Source of the DNA: JAZLIT01 sp045617525 | GTDB taxonomy: Bacteria; Bacillota; Bacilli; Bacillales_A; Planococcaceae | Assembly: GCA_045617525.1 (NCBI GenBank) | Contig: JAZLIT010000143.1 | Location: 1 to 30,136 of the forward strand | Direction of reading: 5' to 3' | Length of the DNA stretch: 30,136 bases | Part shown: positions 14,972-23,289 of the stretch, in pieces | Layout of the letters: each line of letters starts with the position of its first letter | Position numbering within the stretch: position 1 is the first letter of the stretch | The notes under the pieces: generated by a model | Seen by the model: the letters and a program-made list of their open reading frames with translations, nothing else | What the model was told of the DNA's origin: nothing | Database searches by the model: none | Program-made: the position numbers and the translations under genes

Positions 14972-16183
14972 ATGAAAGGACATTATTACAAGAGGGGTTG
15001 CACATGCAAGAAGAAAAAATGTACTTGTGGTTCCAAATGGGCTTTTACGATTGATATTGGCGTAGATCCGATGACTGGGAAACGGAAGCAAAAGGTACGG
15101 AGTGGTTTTAATTCTAAAGAGGACGCTATTCAAGCAGCTACAACTCTTTTGCATGAGCTAAACCACGAGACGTATATCGAGGAGTCAGATCAAACGTTTA
15201 GTGCTTTTGCAAAAGAATGGCTCTCCATTTACAAAGAAGTAAATGAAGTGAAACCCGGAACCATACGCGTCAGACTGCATGAAATTTCAAAGTTAATGCT
15301 CTATTTTGCACATTTGAAACTTAAAGACATTACCAGAAAACACTATCAAGATGCGCTAAACCATTTAAAGGACCAAGGCTATTCTGATAGTACTAGGGGA
15401 GGAATACATCGAACAGGGAGGATGATTTTCCGAAAAGCATTAGAATTTGAGCTGATTAAGAAAGACCCTACTGAGTTTGCCTATCTGAAAAAAGATAAAA
15501 AATCGATTGAGCAATTAGAGGTAGAGGAAATCCCTAAGTATTTGGAAAAGGAAGAGTTGGCATTGTTCTTAAAAACCGCACAGCTACACGGACTGGAACT
15601 CGATTACTTAATGTTTCTTGTTCTTTCCTATACAGGCATTCGTGTAGGTGAACTCGTTGCTCTTAAATGGCAAGATGTTGATTTTGAACAACAGACAATC
15701 CGAATAACGAAAACGTATTACAATCCCAATAATAATTCGGTACAGTTTCAATTAGTTACACCCAAAACGAAAACCTCTAGAAGAAAAATCGTCGTGGATG
15801 AGGTTGTGATCCGCGCGTTACGTCAACACAAAGAAAATCAAGAAAGGATAATACTCCAATTGGGTGATGTCTATATTCAACAAGACTTCATTTTTGCTAA
15901 AACAACGCGTCATCCCGGTTACCCAATGGTCATCAAAATGGTACAACTCCGGATGGCTAGGTTACTAGCTCTGGCCGATTTGAATACAGACTTAACACCG
16001 CACTCCCTGCGACATACACATACGTCACTATTGGCAGAGGCAGGTGTAGCACTCGAACAGATTATGGACAGACTCGGCCACGCTGATGATCAAATCACCA
16101 AAAACATTTACCTGCATATTACGAAAGAAATGAAAAAAGAAGCATCCCATAAGTTTGCACAACTCATGAGACGCTTCGATTAA
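14972..16183 (+). CDS. int: Tyrosine recombinase (integrase) 2, likely the island integrase
   Basis: This 403-aa protein is collinear with integrase 1. Catalytic residues are Arg224 (GIRVGELVALKW), a lysine in PKTKTSRR, His344/Arg347 (HSLRH), His370 (RLGH) and Tyr380 (NIYLHIT). The N-terminus has the same CxC-x4-CxC (Cys10, 12, 17, 19) before the arm-binding fold. The ATG at 14972 follows a gaggt ribosome site; an ATG five bases earlier opens a two-codon frame. The stop lies 10 bp from the right arm repeat and 82 bp from the groEL core, the usual position of an integrase next to its attachment site. No excisionase gene precedes it; the space contains the decayed serine recombinase. Confidence 0.93.
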   Translation: MKGHYYKRGCTCKKKKCTCGSKWAFTIDIGVDPMTGKRKQKVRSGFNSKEDAIQAATTLLHELNHETYIEESDQTFSAFAKEWLSIYKEVNEVKPGTIRVRLHEISKLMLYFAHLKLKDITRKHYQDALNHLKDQGYSDSTRGGIHRTGRMIFRKALEFELIKKDPTEFAYLKKDKKSIEQLEVEEIPKYLEKEELALFLKTAQLHGLELDYLMFLVLSYTGIRVGELVALKWQDVDFEQQTIRITKTYYNPNNNSVQFQLVTPKTKTSRRKIVVDEVVIRALRQHKENQERIILQLGDVYIQQDFIFAKTTRHPGYPMVIKMVQLRMARLLALADLNTDLTPHSLRHTHTSLLAEAGVALEQIMDRLGHADDQITKNIYLHITKEMKKEASHKFAQLMRRFD

Positions 16184-16193
16184 TTGCTATAAT

Positions 16194-16211
16194 GTTAGCA
16201 AAATGTTAGCA
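16194..16211. repeat. Direct arm-type repeat, right end
   Basis: It is an exact copy of 881-898 (gttagcaaaatgttagca), lying 11 bp past the integrase stop. Confidence 0.75.
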
Positions 16212-16214
16212 AAT

Positions 16215-16228
16215 CACTTTCACCTTAC
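16215..16228. repeat. Inverted arm-type repeat, right end
   Basis: The sequence cactttcaccttac is the exact reverse complement of 762-775. A further inverted pair, caaaccc (16232-16238) and gggtttg (16250-16256), lies between it and the core. Confidence 0.75.
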
Positions 16229-16265
16229 ATACAAACCCAGCTATATCAAGGGTTTGACAGGCTTA

Positions 16266-16281
16266 TTACATCATTCCTGGC
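16266..16281. repeat. Right attachment core inside the groEL 3' end
   Basis: It is identical to 746-761 and supplies the last GroEL codons (Pro-Gly-Met-Met) and stop, so integration regenerates an intact chaperonin gene. Confidence 0.85.
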
Positions 16282-17903
16282 ATGCCGCCCATGCCGCCCA
16301 TATCTGCCATACCCAAACCGCCACCTGCGTCTGGAATATCTGCTACAACTGCTTCAGTTGTTAGGAACAGTGCAGCTACAGATGCTGCGTTTTGAAGCGC
16401 TGAACGTGTTACTTTTGCTGGGTCAACTACGCCTGCTTCAATCATGTTTACCCATTCGCCTGTTGCTGCGTTGAAACCGATGCCGATTTCTTCACGTTTT
16501 AGACGGTCAACGATGATTGAACCTTCAAGACCCGCATTGTTCGCAATTTGACGTACTGGCTCTTCAAGAGAACGAAGGATGATGCGTACGCCTGTTGCTA
16601 CGTCGCCCTCAACCTCATCAAGGATTTTTTCTACTGCACCGTAAACGTTTAGAAGTGCCGTACCACCACCGGATACGATTCCTTCTTCTACTGCTGCACG
16701 AGTAGAGTTTAGGGCATCTTCAATACGAAGTTTACGCTCTTTTAATTCTGTTTCAGTAGCAGCTCCAACTTTAATCACTGCTACACCGCCAGCTAATTTC
16801 GCTAAGCGCTCTTGTAATTTTTCTTTGTCGAATTCAGAAGTTGTTTCAACAAGCTGTGCGCGAATTTGATTTACGCGACCTTCGATTAGAGAAGCATTAC
16901 CTACACCTTCAACGATTGTTGTGTTGTCTTTCGAAACGACAACTTTAGATGCGCGACCTAATGAAGTTAAGTCAGCCGTTTTTAAGTCTAGGCCAAGATC
17001 TTGTGTAATTACTTGTGCGCCAGTTAAAATCGCGATGTCTTCAAGCATTGCTTTACGACGGTCCCCAAAGCCAGGAGCCTTCACTGCTACTGCATTGAAT
17101 GTGCCGCGAAGTTTATTTACTACTAGTGTTGCCAATGCTTCACCTTCAACGTCTTCAGCAATCATTAATAGTGGACGACCTTGTTGTACTACTTGCTCAA
17201 GCACAGGTAAAATTTCTTGGATGTTGGCAATTTTTTTATCTGTAATTAAAATGTATGGGTTATCAAGCACCGCTTCCATTTTATCTGTATCTGTAACCAT
17301 ATAGTGAGAAAGGTAACCGCGATCAAATTGCATACCTTCTACTACGTCTAATTCAGTTGTGAAGCCTTTTGATTCTTCAATTGTGATAACGCCATCGTTA
17401 CCCACTTTTTCCATTGCATCTGCAATGTAACGGCCGATTTCTTCATCTCCTGAAGAAATTGCTGCTACTTGTGCAATCGATTCTTTATTTTCAACAGGAC
17501 GTGCAATTGCTTGTAGCTCTGTTAAAGCTGCAGCTACTGCTTTATCAATCCCTTTACGAATACCAACTGGGTTTGCACCAGCTGTTACGTTTTTAAGACC
17601 TTCGCGAATCATCGCTTGTGCAAGAACCGTTGCAGTTGTTGTACCGTCACCCGCGATTTCATTTGTTTTAGAAGCAACTTCTGCCACTAATTTTGCACCC
17701 ATGTTTTCAAACGGGTTTTCAAGTTCGATTTCTTTCGCGATTGATACCCCGTCATTTGTGATTAATGGTGAACCGAATTTTTTCTCCAGAACGACGTTAC
17801 GTCCTTTTGGCCCTAATGTTACTTTTACAGCGTTTGCTAGCTTGTCTACACCAGCAGCCATTAATGAACGTGCTTCTTCTGAAAATTTAATGTCTTTTGC
17901 CAT
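16266..17903 (-). CDS. groEL: Chaperonin GroEL (Hsp60)
   Basis: This 545-aa protein is collinear with bacterial GroEL, from MAKDIKFSEEARSLMAAGVD to the Gly/Met-rich tail GGMGGMPGMM. The ATP-binding loop residues GDGTTTATVLAQAM are intact. GroEL forms the double-ring tetradecamer that folds cytoplasmic proteins with GroES. The ATG has an aaggagga ribosome site. groES is 77 bp upstream, so the two form the usual operon under HrcA/CIRCE control. The 3' end is the integration site of the island, whose insertion leaves the coding sequence complete but removes the native downstream region, including any terminator. Confidence 0.99.
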   Translation of the reverse strand: MAKDIKFSEEARSLMAAGVDKLANAVKVTLGPKGRNVVLEKKFGSPLITNDGVSIAKEIELENPFENMGAKLVAEVASKTNEIAGDGTTTATVLAQAMIREGLKNVTAGANPVGIRKGIDKAVAAALTELQAIARPVENKESIAQVAAISSGDEEIGRYIADAMEKVGNDGVITIEESKGFTTELDVVEGMQFDRGYLSHYMVTDTDKMEAVLDNPYILITDKKIANIQEILPVLEQVVQQGRPLLMIAEDVEGEALATLVVNKLRGTFNAVAVKAPGFGDRRKAMLEDIAILTGAQVITQDLGLDLKTADLTSLGRASKVVVSKDNTTIVEGVGNASLIEGRVNQIRAQLVETTSEFDKEKLQERLAKLAGGVAVIKVGAATETELKERKLRIEDALNSTRAAVEEGIVSGGGTALLNVYGAVEKILDEVEGDVATGVRIILRSLEEPVRQIANNAGLEGSIIVDRLKREEIGIGFNAATGEWVNMIEAGVVDPAKVTRSALQNAASVAALFLTTEAVVADIPDAGGGLGMADMGGMGGMPGMM

Positions 17904-17980
17904 TGAAAAATTCCTCCTTGTTAATCAAACCGTTTTATCGTTTTATATGTACGTAATCACCTAGCGATTACGCATGTTTT

Positions 17981-18265
17981 TTAGTCTAAAATTGCTAATA
18001 CGTCGCTTTCGCGTAGGATTAAATATTCTGTACCGTCGTATTTTACTTCAGTGCCAGCGAATTGAGCGAATAGTATTTCGTCGCCTTCTTTTACGTCAAG
18101 TTGGGTGCGTGTACCGTTATCTAAAACACGGCCAGTTCCTACTGCTACTACTTTACCTGTTTGTGGCTTTTCCTTCGCTGAGTCTGGTAAAACGATGCCG
18201 AAAGCTGTTTTTTCCTCTACCTCAATTAACTCGATAATGATACGATCCCCTAATGGTCTTAACAT
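17981..18265 (-). CDS. groES: Co-chaperonin GroES (Hsp10)
   Basis: This 94-aa protein begins MLRPLGDRIIIELIEVEEKT; it includes the GroES mobile loop (KTAFGIVLPDSAKEKPQ, about residues 19-35) and ends SDVLAILD. It forms the heptameric lid of the GroEL ring. The ATG at 18265 is preceded by ataggaggt; a longer in-frame start 14 codons upstream would lie within the leader and has no ribosome site. It is the first gene of the groES-groEL operon. Confidence 0.98.
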   Translation of the reverse strand: MLRPLGDRIIIELIEVEEKTAFGIVLPDSAKEKPQTGKVVAVGTGRVLDNGTRTQLDVKEGDEILFAQFAGTEVKYDGTEYLILRESDVLAILD

Positions 18266-18300
18266 GAAAAAACCTCCTATAAATTTAAAATAACAGTCTT

Positions 18301-18327
18301 TTAGCACTCCCGTCTGACGAGTGCTAA
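18301..18327. promoter_or_regulatory. CIRCE operator (HrcA binding site)
   Basis: A perfect TTAGCACTC-N9-GAGTGCTAA inverted repeat lies 36 bp upstream of the groES start. This is the canonical CIRCE element bound by the heat-shock repressor HrcA. Confidence 0.97.
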
Positions 18328-18337
18328 CATATTTCTA

Positions 18338-18366
18338 ATATTAATGAATTCCCTATTTATTTGCAA
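18338..18366 (-). promoter_or_regulatory. SigA-type promoter of groES-groEL
   Basis: On the minus strand, TTGCAA (18361-18366) and TAATAT (18338-18343) are separated by 17 bp. Transcription would start just upstream of or within CIRCE, the normal arrangement for HrcA repression. Confidence 0.85.
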
Positions 18367-18501
18367 GCCACAACTACAATTAATTTTATTTTCACTACGA
18401 TTTACTCTACAATAGATTTAAGCTTATCTTTTAAAGTTTTCTCACAACCTTTAATAAGACAGTACAATTTAATCCACTTATAGAAAGAAGGTTCAGATGA
18501 A

Positions 18502-19272
18502 ATGACAGAACTTGCAACGCCTAAAGGAAAAACATTAAAAACTGCATTTTATATTTTACTTATTTATATGGCTTGTCAGCTTTCCTCATTCCTATTATTT
18601 TTATTCCCAGATTTTAAAGATGCATTATTTGAGATGACAAATGGAGCTACCCCGGAAGAACAAGTAAATATTCTATCTGCATGGTGGAACACAATTGCCT
18701 TTGGGATTGCCTTTATCACTAGCTTTCTATTAATCGCCCGCGATAAAAGCTTTTGGAATAATTACCAAGGTAAAAAGGCGACGATTATTGAAGCAATCGG
18801 CTGGGGTATTTTAGGATTCTTCATGGTGTTAATTGGCCAATATGTTGGTGCTATTATTGAATCAGCACTAGGGATTGAGGTAGGCTCAGAAAATACGGCA
18901 CAACTTAGTGATATGATGAAGGCTGCTCCAATTATGATTTTGGCCACTGTTGTTTTAGGTCCCGTACTTGAGGAACTTATATTCCGTCGTGTATTATTTG
19001 GATCTCTCATTCAAAAATATAATTTCTTTATTTCAGCTTTTGCAAGTGCGCTTGTTTTCGCTGCCATTCATTTAGATTTTGAACATATTATTTTATATGC
19101 GATTTCTGGCTTCATCTTCGCCTTCCTTTATCATAAGACGAAGAGCATTTGGACTCCAATTATTGCGCATATGTTGTTAAATGGTTTTGTGACAATTATG
19201 CAATTAAATATGGACCGTATTTTGAAATGGATTGAAGAAATAGAAAAAGTATCAAAGAACATGCCGCAATAA
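18502..19272 (+). CDS. ydiL: CPBP-family intramembrane glutamic protease
   Basis: This 256-aa membrane protein has about six to seven hydrophobic segments. The CPBP/Abi motifs are present: LEELIFRRVLFGSL (EExxxR type), FAAIHLDFEH with the conserved histidine, and HMLLNGFV near the end. These residues form the active site of CAAX-protease-like intramembrane peptidases. The gene is divergent from groES, as ydiL is in Bacillus subtilis. The ATG follows a gaaagaagg ribosome site. The substrate is unknown. Confidence 0.88.
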   Translation: MTELATPKGKTLKTAFYILLIYMACQLSSFLLFLFPDFKDALFEMTNGATPEEQVNILSAWWNTIAFGIAFITSFLLIARDKSFWNNYQGKKATIIEAIGWGILGFFMVLIGQYVGAIIESALGIEVGSENTAQLSDMMKAAPIMILATVVLGPVLEELIFRRVLFGSLIQKYNFFISAFASALVFAAIHLDFEHIILYAISGFIFAFLYHKTKSIWTPIIAHMLLNGFVTIMQLNMDRILKWIEEIEKVSKNMPQ

Positions 19273-19313
19273 ATATCTTGCCCGTTGAATGTGGGGTAAA
19301 TACTTCACAACAT

Positions 19314-19355
19314 AAAAAAAAGCTACTCGAATTAAAATCCGAGTAGCTTTTTTTT
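19314..19355. terminator. Bidirectional intrinsic terminator between the CPBP gene and tatC
   Basis: A 9-bp stem agctactcg (19321-19329) / cgagtagct (19340-19348) is flanked by seven A on the left and a T-run on the right. It can end transcripts of both converging genes; its right side reaches the tatC stop. Confidence 0.9.
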
Positions 19356-20196
19356 ATGAATTGGCTTCTTCCATCTGACGACGTTGCTCAGCAAGTAATG
19401 CCTCAATTTGAATTTCTTGTGCTACCACTTGCTCCTCTTTCATTCGGGCTTCTTCTTCCCTTAAACGCGCCTCTTCTGCCGCTAAAAACTTGCGATAGCC
19501 TATACGCGCAATGACAATACTGAATTCATAAAGGATGAACAGTGGTACCGCGACTAAAATATTGGAAACAAGATCCGGCGGTGCTAATAACACAGCCAAC
19601 ACAAACAATCCAAAGTATGAATACTTTCTAAACTTCACCATCAGCTGCGGATTTAAAAGACCTATTCGCGCTAAAAATAATGTTAGTACTGGCAGTTGGA
19701 AGATAAATCCGAACGGAATGACTAGTTTAAATAAAAACGAGAAATATTCATTAATATTGACGATTGTTTCAAGCTCTAAATCATTTGATAAATTGACCAT
19801 AAAGCGCATTATATTCGGGAATAAAATATAATAACTAAATGCAATCCCCCCTAGAAATAGGAAGAACGCATACGGAATATATTTTAACGTCGCTTTGCGC
19901 TCATTATCATGAAGTCCCGGTGTAATGAAGAGCCAAAGCTGGAATAATAATATCGGTGACACTAATAAAAGCGCCACAAAAAATGTTACGGATAAATATA
20001 CTGTGAGTGGATCTGCTGGGTTGCTTGCATTAAGCGTAAATTGCTGAGCTTGATCGCTAAACTGAATATATTTAATAATCGGTTTGGCAAAATAAAACCC
20101 GGCAAATAACGCTACAACAAAGAAAATTGCCGTGAAAAATAGGCGTTTCCTAAGCTCTTCGACGTGTTCTACGAAAGTTAATTCTCTTGGATTCAT
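19354..20196 (-). CDS. tatC: Twin-arginine translocase subunit TatC
   Basis: This 280-aa membrane protein has six predicted transmembrane helices. The TatC family N-terminus is FVEHVEELRKRLFFTAIFF, and the loop motif is FQLWLFITPGLHDNERK. TatC recognises twin-arginine signal peptides and, with TatA, exports folded proteins. The last about 45 residues are a charged Glu/Arg/Gln-rich helix (AAEEARLREEEARMKEEQ…) that makes this protein longer than the roughly 250-aa B. subtilis TatC proteins. It lies 20 bp after tatA and in the same operon, ending at the terminator at 19314-19355. Confidence 0.97.
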   Translation of the reverse strand: MNPRELTFVEHVEELRKRLFFTAIFFVVALFAGFYFAKPIIKYIQFSDQAQQFTLNASNPADPLTVYLSVTFFVALLLVSPILLFQLWLFITPGLHDNERKATLKYIPYAFFLFLGGIAFSYYILFPNIMRFMVNLSNDLELETIVNINEYFSFLFKLVIPFGFIFQLPVLTLFLARIGLLNPQLMVKFRKYSYFGLFVLAVLLAPPDLVSNILVAVPLFILYEFSIVIARIGYRKFLAAEEARLREEEARMKEEQVVAQEIQIEALLAEQRRQMEEANS

Positions 20197-20216
20197 ATCA
20201 TATAGACATCCTTAAA

Positions 20217-20435
20217 TTACTTAACGTTTTCGTTATCTTTGTGTTCAATGACTTTCTTCTTTGAATCATCTTCAAAGTCATCACTTAAACCTTTTGTGGC
20301 ACTTTTAAATTCACGTAAAGTTGATCCCATTGCTTTACCGAATTCAGGTAATTTTTTTGGTCCAAATAAAATTAAGGCTACAACTCCGATAACTACTAGG
20401 CTCACTGGTCCAATCGCATTAAGATGCACAACCAT
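20217..20435 (-). CDS. tatA: Twin-arginine translocase subunit TatA
   Basis: This 72-aa protein has one N-terminal transmembrane helix (PVSLVVIGVVALILFGPKKL), an amphipathic helix (PEFGKAMGSTLREFKSAT) and an acidic/basic tail, the TatA/E layout. The FGPKKLPEFG hinge is conserved. The ATG at 20435 has a gaggaggt ribosome site, whereas an upstream in-frame ATG would place this site inside the gene. It pairs with tatC as a minimal TatA-TatC system like TatAyCy. Confidence 0.96.
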   Translation of the reverse strand: MVVHLNAIGPVSLVVIGVVALILFGPKKLPEFGKAMGSTLREFKSATKGLSDDFEDDSKKKVIEHKDNENVK

Positions 20436-20514
20436 TACAGCCACCTCCTCTATTATGTACATTTTAACGTAAAACCCACTTTTTGGCTAATAGATTAAAT
20501 GTGAATAATTTACG

Positions 20515-21150
20515 TCAGTCCTCACTATTACGGATTAAGTATATAAGTGCTTGTAATTCAACAGATAAATCAATATTCATCATTTTCATTGAATCAGGTA
20601 CAGTTAATCGATTTGGAGTGAAATTTAGGATACCTTTCGCACCCATCGTTGATAGACGATCTGCCATTGACTGGGCAGAGCGTGAAGATACGGTTAAAAT
20701 TGCAAGTTCTGCCCCGTAATGTTCATACATTTCTTCTAATCTATCTGGATGGAATACTGGAATATCACTTATTTCAGAACCTTCTAATGGTGCCTTACTA
20801 TCAAATGCGACGACAATTTTCGTGTTATGATTCTTTTGGAAATTATATTTTAAAAGTGCATTCCCTAAGTTCCCAACCCCAATTAATGCTACATTTGTTG
20901 CTTCATTTTGATCAAGCGTTTCACGGAAAAATGCAAGCAAGTCTACTACATCATAGCCATATCCCTTTTTTCCCAACGCACCAAAATATGAAAAATCACG
21001 ACGGATTGTTGCTGAATCAATTTTCATCGCTTCACTTAATTCCTTTGAAGAAATACGCTTCTTTCCTTCATTCGCGAAATTTTGCAAAAAACGATAATAA
21101 AGAGGGAGTCTTTTCGTAGTTGCTTGTGGGATTTTCGTCTCTTTTTTCAC
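20515..21150 (-). CDS. rex: Redox-sensing transcriptional repressor Rex
   Basis: This 211-aa protein has an N-terminal winged helix (residues about 1-80, RISSKELSEAMKIDSATIRRD split across the recognition helix), a Rossmann NAD(H)-binding domain with GVGNLGNALL (about 93-102) and a C-terminal swap helix. Rex represses fermentation and respiration genes when NADH is low and is released by NADH. The start is GTG at 21150 behind ggaggt. It is upstream of tatA with an 80-bp gap, in the order ydiH-tatAy-tatCy known from Bacillus. Confidence 0.97.
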   Translation of the reverse strand: MKKETKIPQATTKRLPLYYRFLQNFANEGKKRISSKELSEAMKIDSATIRRDFSYFGALGKKGYGYDVVDLLAFFRETLDQNEATNVALIGVGNLGNALLKYNFQKNHNTKIVVAFDSKAPLEGSEISDIPVFHPDRLEEMYEHYGAELAILTVSSRSAQSMADRLSTMGAKGILNFTPNRLTVPDSMKMMNIDLSVELQALIYLIRNSED

Positions 21151-21275
21151 ACTTCAACCTCCAAACTATTAGAAATCGTTCTCATCTTACTAAATCGACT
21201 GTAATAAGTAAAGCACCTATCATTGCACGACTTCCCTTCATCTATTAAACTAAAAGAATGAACTGAGGTGCAAAA

Positions 21276-23222
21276 ATGATTGTCTTACAAGTAAATCAAT
21301 TATATAAATCCTTCATCACCGACGAAATTTTAAGTGGTGTGAAACTAGAAGTACAACATCGTGACCGCGTAGCACTAGTAGGGAGAAACGGTGCAGGAAA
21401 ATCGACGCTTTTAAAAATTATTGCTGGGCAAATGAGCTTTGATTCTGGAGAGGTTATTATTCCAAAAGATGTGCGCGTTGGCTACTTAGAACAGCATGCG
21501 GGAATTGATTCCGAGCTTTCTTTATGGGACGAAATGATGACCGTTTTTGACGCGCTTCGAAAACAGGAGCAATTTTTGCGTCACCTTGAACATCAAATGG
21601 CTGATCCTACAATTTATGAGGATGCGGAAGCGAATAATCGTGTTATGTCGGATTATGATCAACTGCAGCACGATTTTAAAGATGCAGGTGGTTATCAATA
21701 CGAGGCTGATACACGATCAGTTTTGCACGGGATGCAATTCTTCCCGGAAGATTTCGACAAGCCAATTCAATCTTTATCTGGTGGTCAACGTACACGCTTA
21801 GCACTTGCCAAGCTTTTACTATCCAAGCCAGACCTATTAATTTTGGACGAGCCCACGAACCATCTAGACATTGAAACACTTAGCTGGTTGGAGAGTTATT
21901 TAAAAGGATATGATGGTGCGGTACTTATCGTTTCTCATGACCGTTACTTCCTTGATCAGGTTGTTACATTTGTATATGAAGTTTCTCGCACTAAAGTAAG
22001 TAAATATGTAGGGAATTACAGTGCCTATTTAGATGAAAAGGCGAAAAATTATGAGCGTGATATGAAAACATTCGAGCGTCAGCAAGATGAGAAGTCGAAG
22101 CTCGAAACATTTATCCAAAAGAATTTGGCACGTGCTTCAACGACGAAAATGGCACAAAGCCGACGTAAGGTACTCGATAAAACAGATTGGATGGATTCAC
22201 CGGATGGGGATGAAAAATCCGCGAACTTTGGCTTTACGATTGAGCGCCAAAGTGGGAATGACGTTTTATCTGTGGACGACTTAACAATTGGCTATGTCGA
22301 CACGCCAATCTCAAAAAACATTAATATGCGCGTATTTCGTGAAGATCGTTTAGCACTTGTCGGTCCAAATGGTGTTGGTAAATCAACATTACTAAAGACT
22401 ATCGTCAAAGACTTAGAGGCACATACTGGTGAAATCCGTTACGGCACAAATGTTCAAATTAGCTATTACGATCAAGAACAAGCGAAGTTAAGCTCTAATA
22501 AAACAGTACTCGCTGAGCTATGGGATGAATGGCCATTATTTAATGAAAAGGAAATCCGCAATATTTTAGGTCGCTTCCTATTTAGTGGCGATGACGTTGC
22601 AAAAATCGTCACTTCTTTATCTGGTGGTGAAAAAGCACGACTTGCTCTTGCGAAATTGATGATGCAAAAGTCGAATTTACTCATTCTCGATGAGCCCACT
22701 AACCATTTAGATTTAGATAGTAAGGAAGTACTTGAAAATGCATTAATCGACTATCCTGGAACGTTAATTTTTGTTTCGCATGACCGTTATTTCATCAATC
22801 GAATTGCGTCCAAAGTGGTGGAGCTTTCAAATGAAGGTTCCTTCGAATATTTAGGTGACTATGATTATTACGTCGAGAAGAAACAGGAATTAATTGAGCT
22901 AGCTGAAATGAAGGCTGCTCAATTAGCTGGATCGAAACCTTCAGCCCAAGTAGTCACGAAAAAATCATCCACTTCTACAATTGATAAAGATGCAAAAAAA
23001 CGCGAACGACAAATTCGCCGTCAAATAGAGGACCTGGAGCAAAAAATGAGCGAGCTAGACGCAAAAATTGCTACATTTGAAGAACAGCTCTGTGATCCTG
23101 AGATCTTTTCAAACCATGAAAAGGCGCTTACAATACAATCCGAATTAGATGAAGCAAAAAATGCCCACGAAACATTCGAGCTAACTTGGCTTGAATTACA
23201 CGAAGAACTCGAAACACTTTAA
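21276..23222 (+). CDS. ydiF: ABC-F family ATPase (YdiF/Uup-like)
   Basis: This 648-aa protein has two ABC domains and no transmembrane segment. Walker A motifs are LVGRNGAGKST (about 35-45) and LVGPNGVGKST (about 361-371). Signature motifs are LSGGQRTRLALAKLL and LSGGEKARLALAKLM, and each domain has LILDEPTNHLD. A linker between the domains and a C-terminal coiled coil (about 575-648) complete the ABC-F form. Such proteins bind the ribosome and modulate translation, and some protect from antibiotics. Position between tsaD and rex matches ydiF of Bacillus. The ATG follows gaggtg. A terminator hairpin follows the stop. Confidence 0.95.
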   Translation: MIVLQVNQLYKSFITDEILSGVKLEVQHRDRVALVGRNGAGKSTLLKIIAGQMSFDSGEVIIPKDVRVGYLEQHAGIDSELSLWDEMMTVFDALRKQEQFLRHLEHQMADPTIYEDAEANNRVMSDYDQLQHDFKDAGGYQYEADTRSVLHGMQFFPEDFDKPIQSLSGGQRTRLALAKLLLSKPDLLILDEPTNHLDIETLSWLESYLKGYDGAVLIVSHDRYFLDQVVTFVYEVSRTKVSKYVGNYSAYLDEKAKNYERDMKTFERQQDEKSKLETFIQKNLARASTTKMAQSRRKVLDKTDWMDSPDGDEKSANFGFTIERQSGNDVLSVDDLTIGYVDTPISKNINMRVFREDRLALVGPNGVGKSTLLKTIVKDLEAHTGEIRYGTNVQISYYDQEQAKLSSNKTVLAELWDEWPLFNEKEIRNILGRFLFSGDDVAKIVTSLSGGEKARLALAKLMMQKSNLLILDEPTNHLDLDSKEVLENALIDYPGTLIFVSHDRYFINRIASKVVELSNEGSFEYLGDYDYYVEKKQELIELAEMKAAQLAGSKPSAQVVTKKSSTSTIDKDAKKRERQIRRQIEDLEQKMSELDAKIATFEEQLCDPEIFSNHEKALTIQSELDEAKNAHETFELTWLELHEELETL

Positions 23223-23233
23223 TTTGCATTCAT

Positions 23234-23277
23234 AAAAAAACGGACTATCCATTTTCAAATTTGGATAGTCCGTTTTT
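23234..23277. terminator. Bidirectional terminator after the ABC-F gene
   Basis: An 11-bp stem cggactatcca (23241-23251) / tggatagtccg (23262-23272) has an A-run before and a T-run after. It serves the ABC-F gene and the convergent membrane protein gene. Confidence 0.92.
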
Positions 23278-23289
23278 CTATTTACTTCA

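Larger units (their letters stand above)
746..16281. mobile_element. Mosaic genomic island integrated at the 3' end of groEL
   Basis: The element is bounded by the 16-bp direct repeat ttacatcattcctggc at 746-761 and 16266-16281; the right copy is the 3' end of groEL. Inside each end lie a 14-bp inverted arm repeat (762-775, 16215-16228) and an 18-bp direct arm repeat (881-898, 16194-16211), an arrangement typical of tyrosine-integrase elements. Contents include two tyrosine integrases, an excisionase, two intact and two decayed serine recombinases, an IS30 element and putative defence cargo. No conjugation, replication or phage structural genes are visible, so it is not a self-transmissible ICE or a complete prophage in its present form. 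Mobility would need Int at 14972 and an excisionase acting in trans or supplied by the gene at 10820. Confidence 0.85.

Noticed and set aside
746..16281. Complete prophage or self-transmissible ICE
   Set aside because: No capsid, tail, lysis, replication, relaxase or type IV secretion genes are present; only recombinases and cargo.
16921..17304. Plus-strand frames within groEL and other core genes
   Set aside because: They are opposite-strand shadows of well-supported genes with no ribosome sites.
20500..20516. Possible Rex operator (tgtgaataatttacg) between rex and tatA
   Set aside because: Only one half matches the TTGTGAA…TTCACAA pattern; the other half is too degenerate to call.
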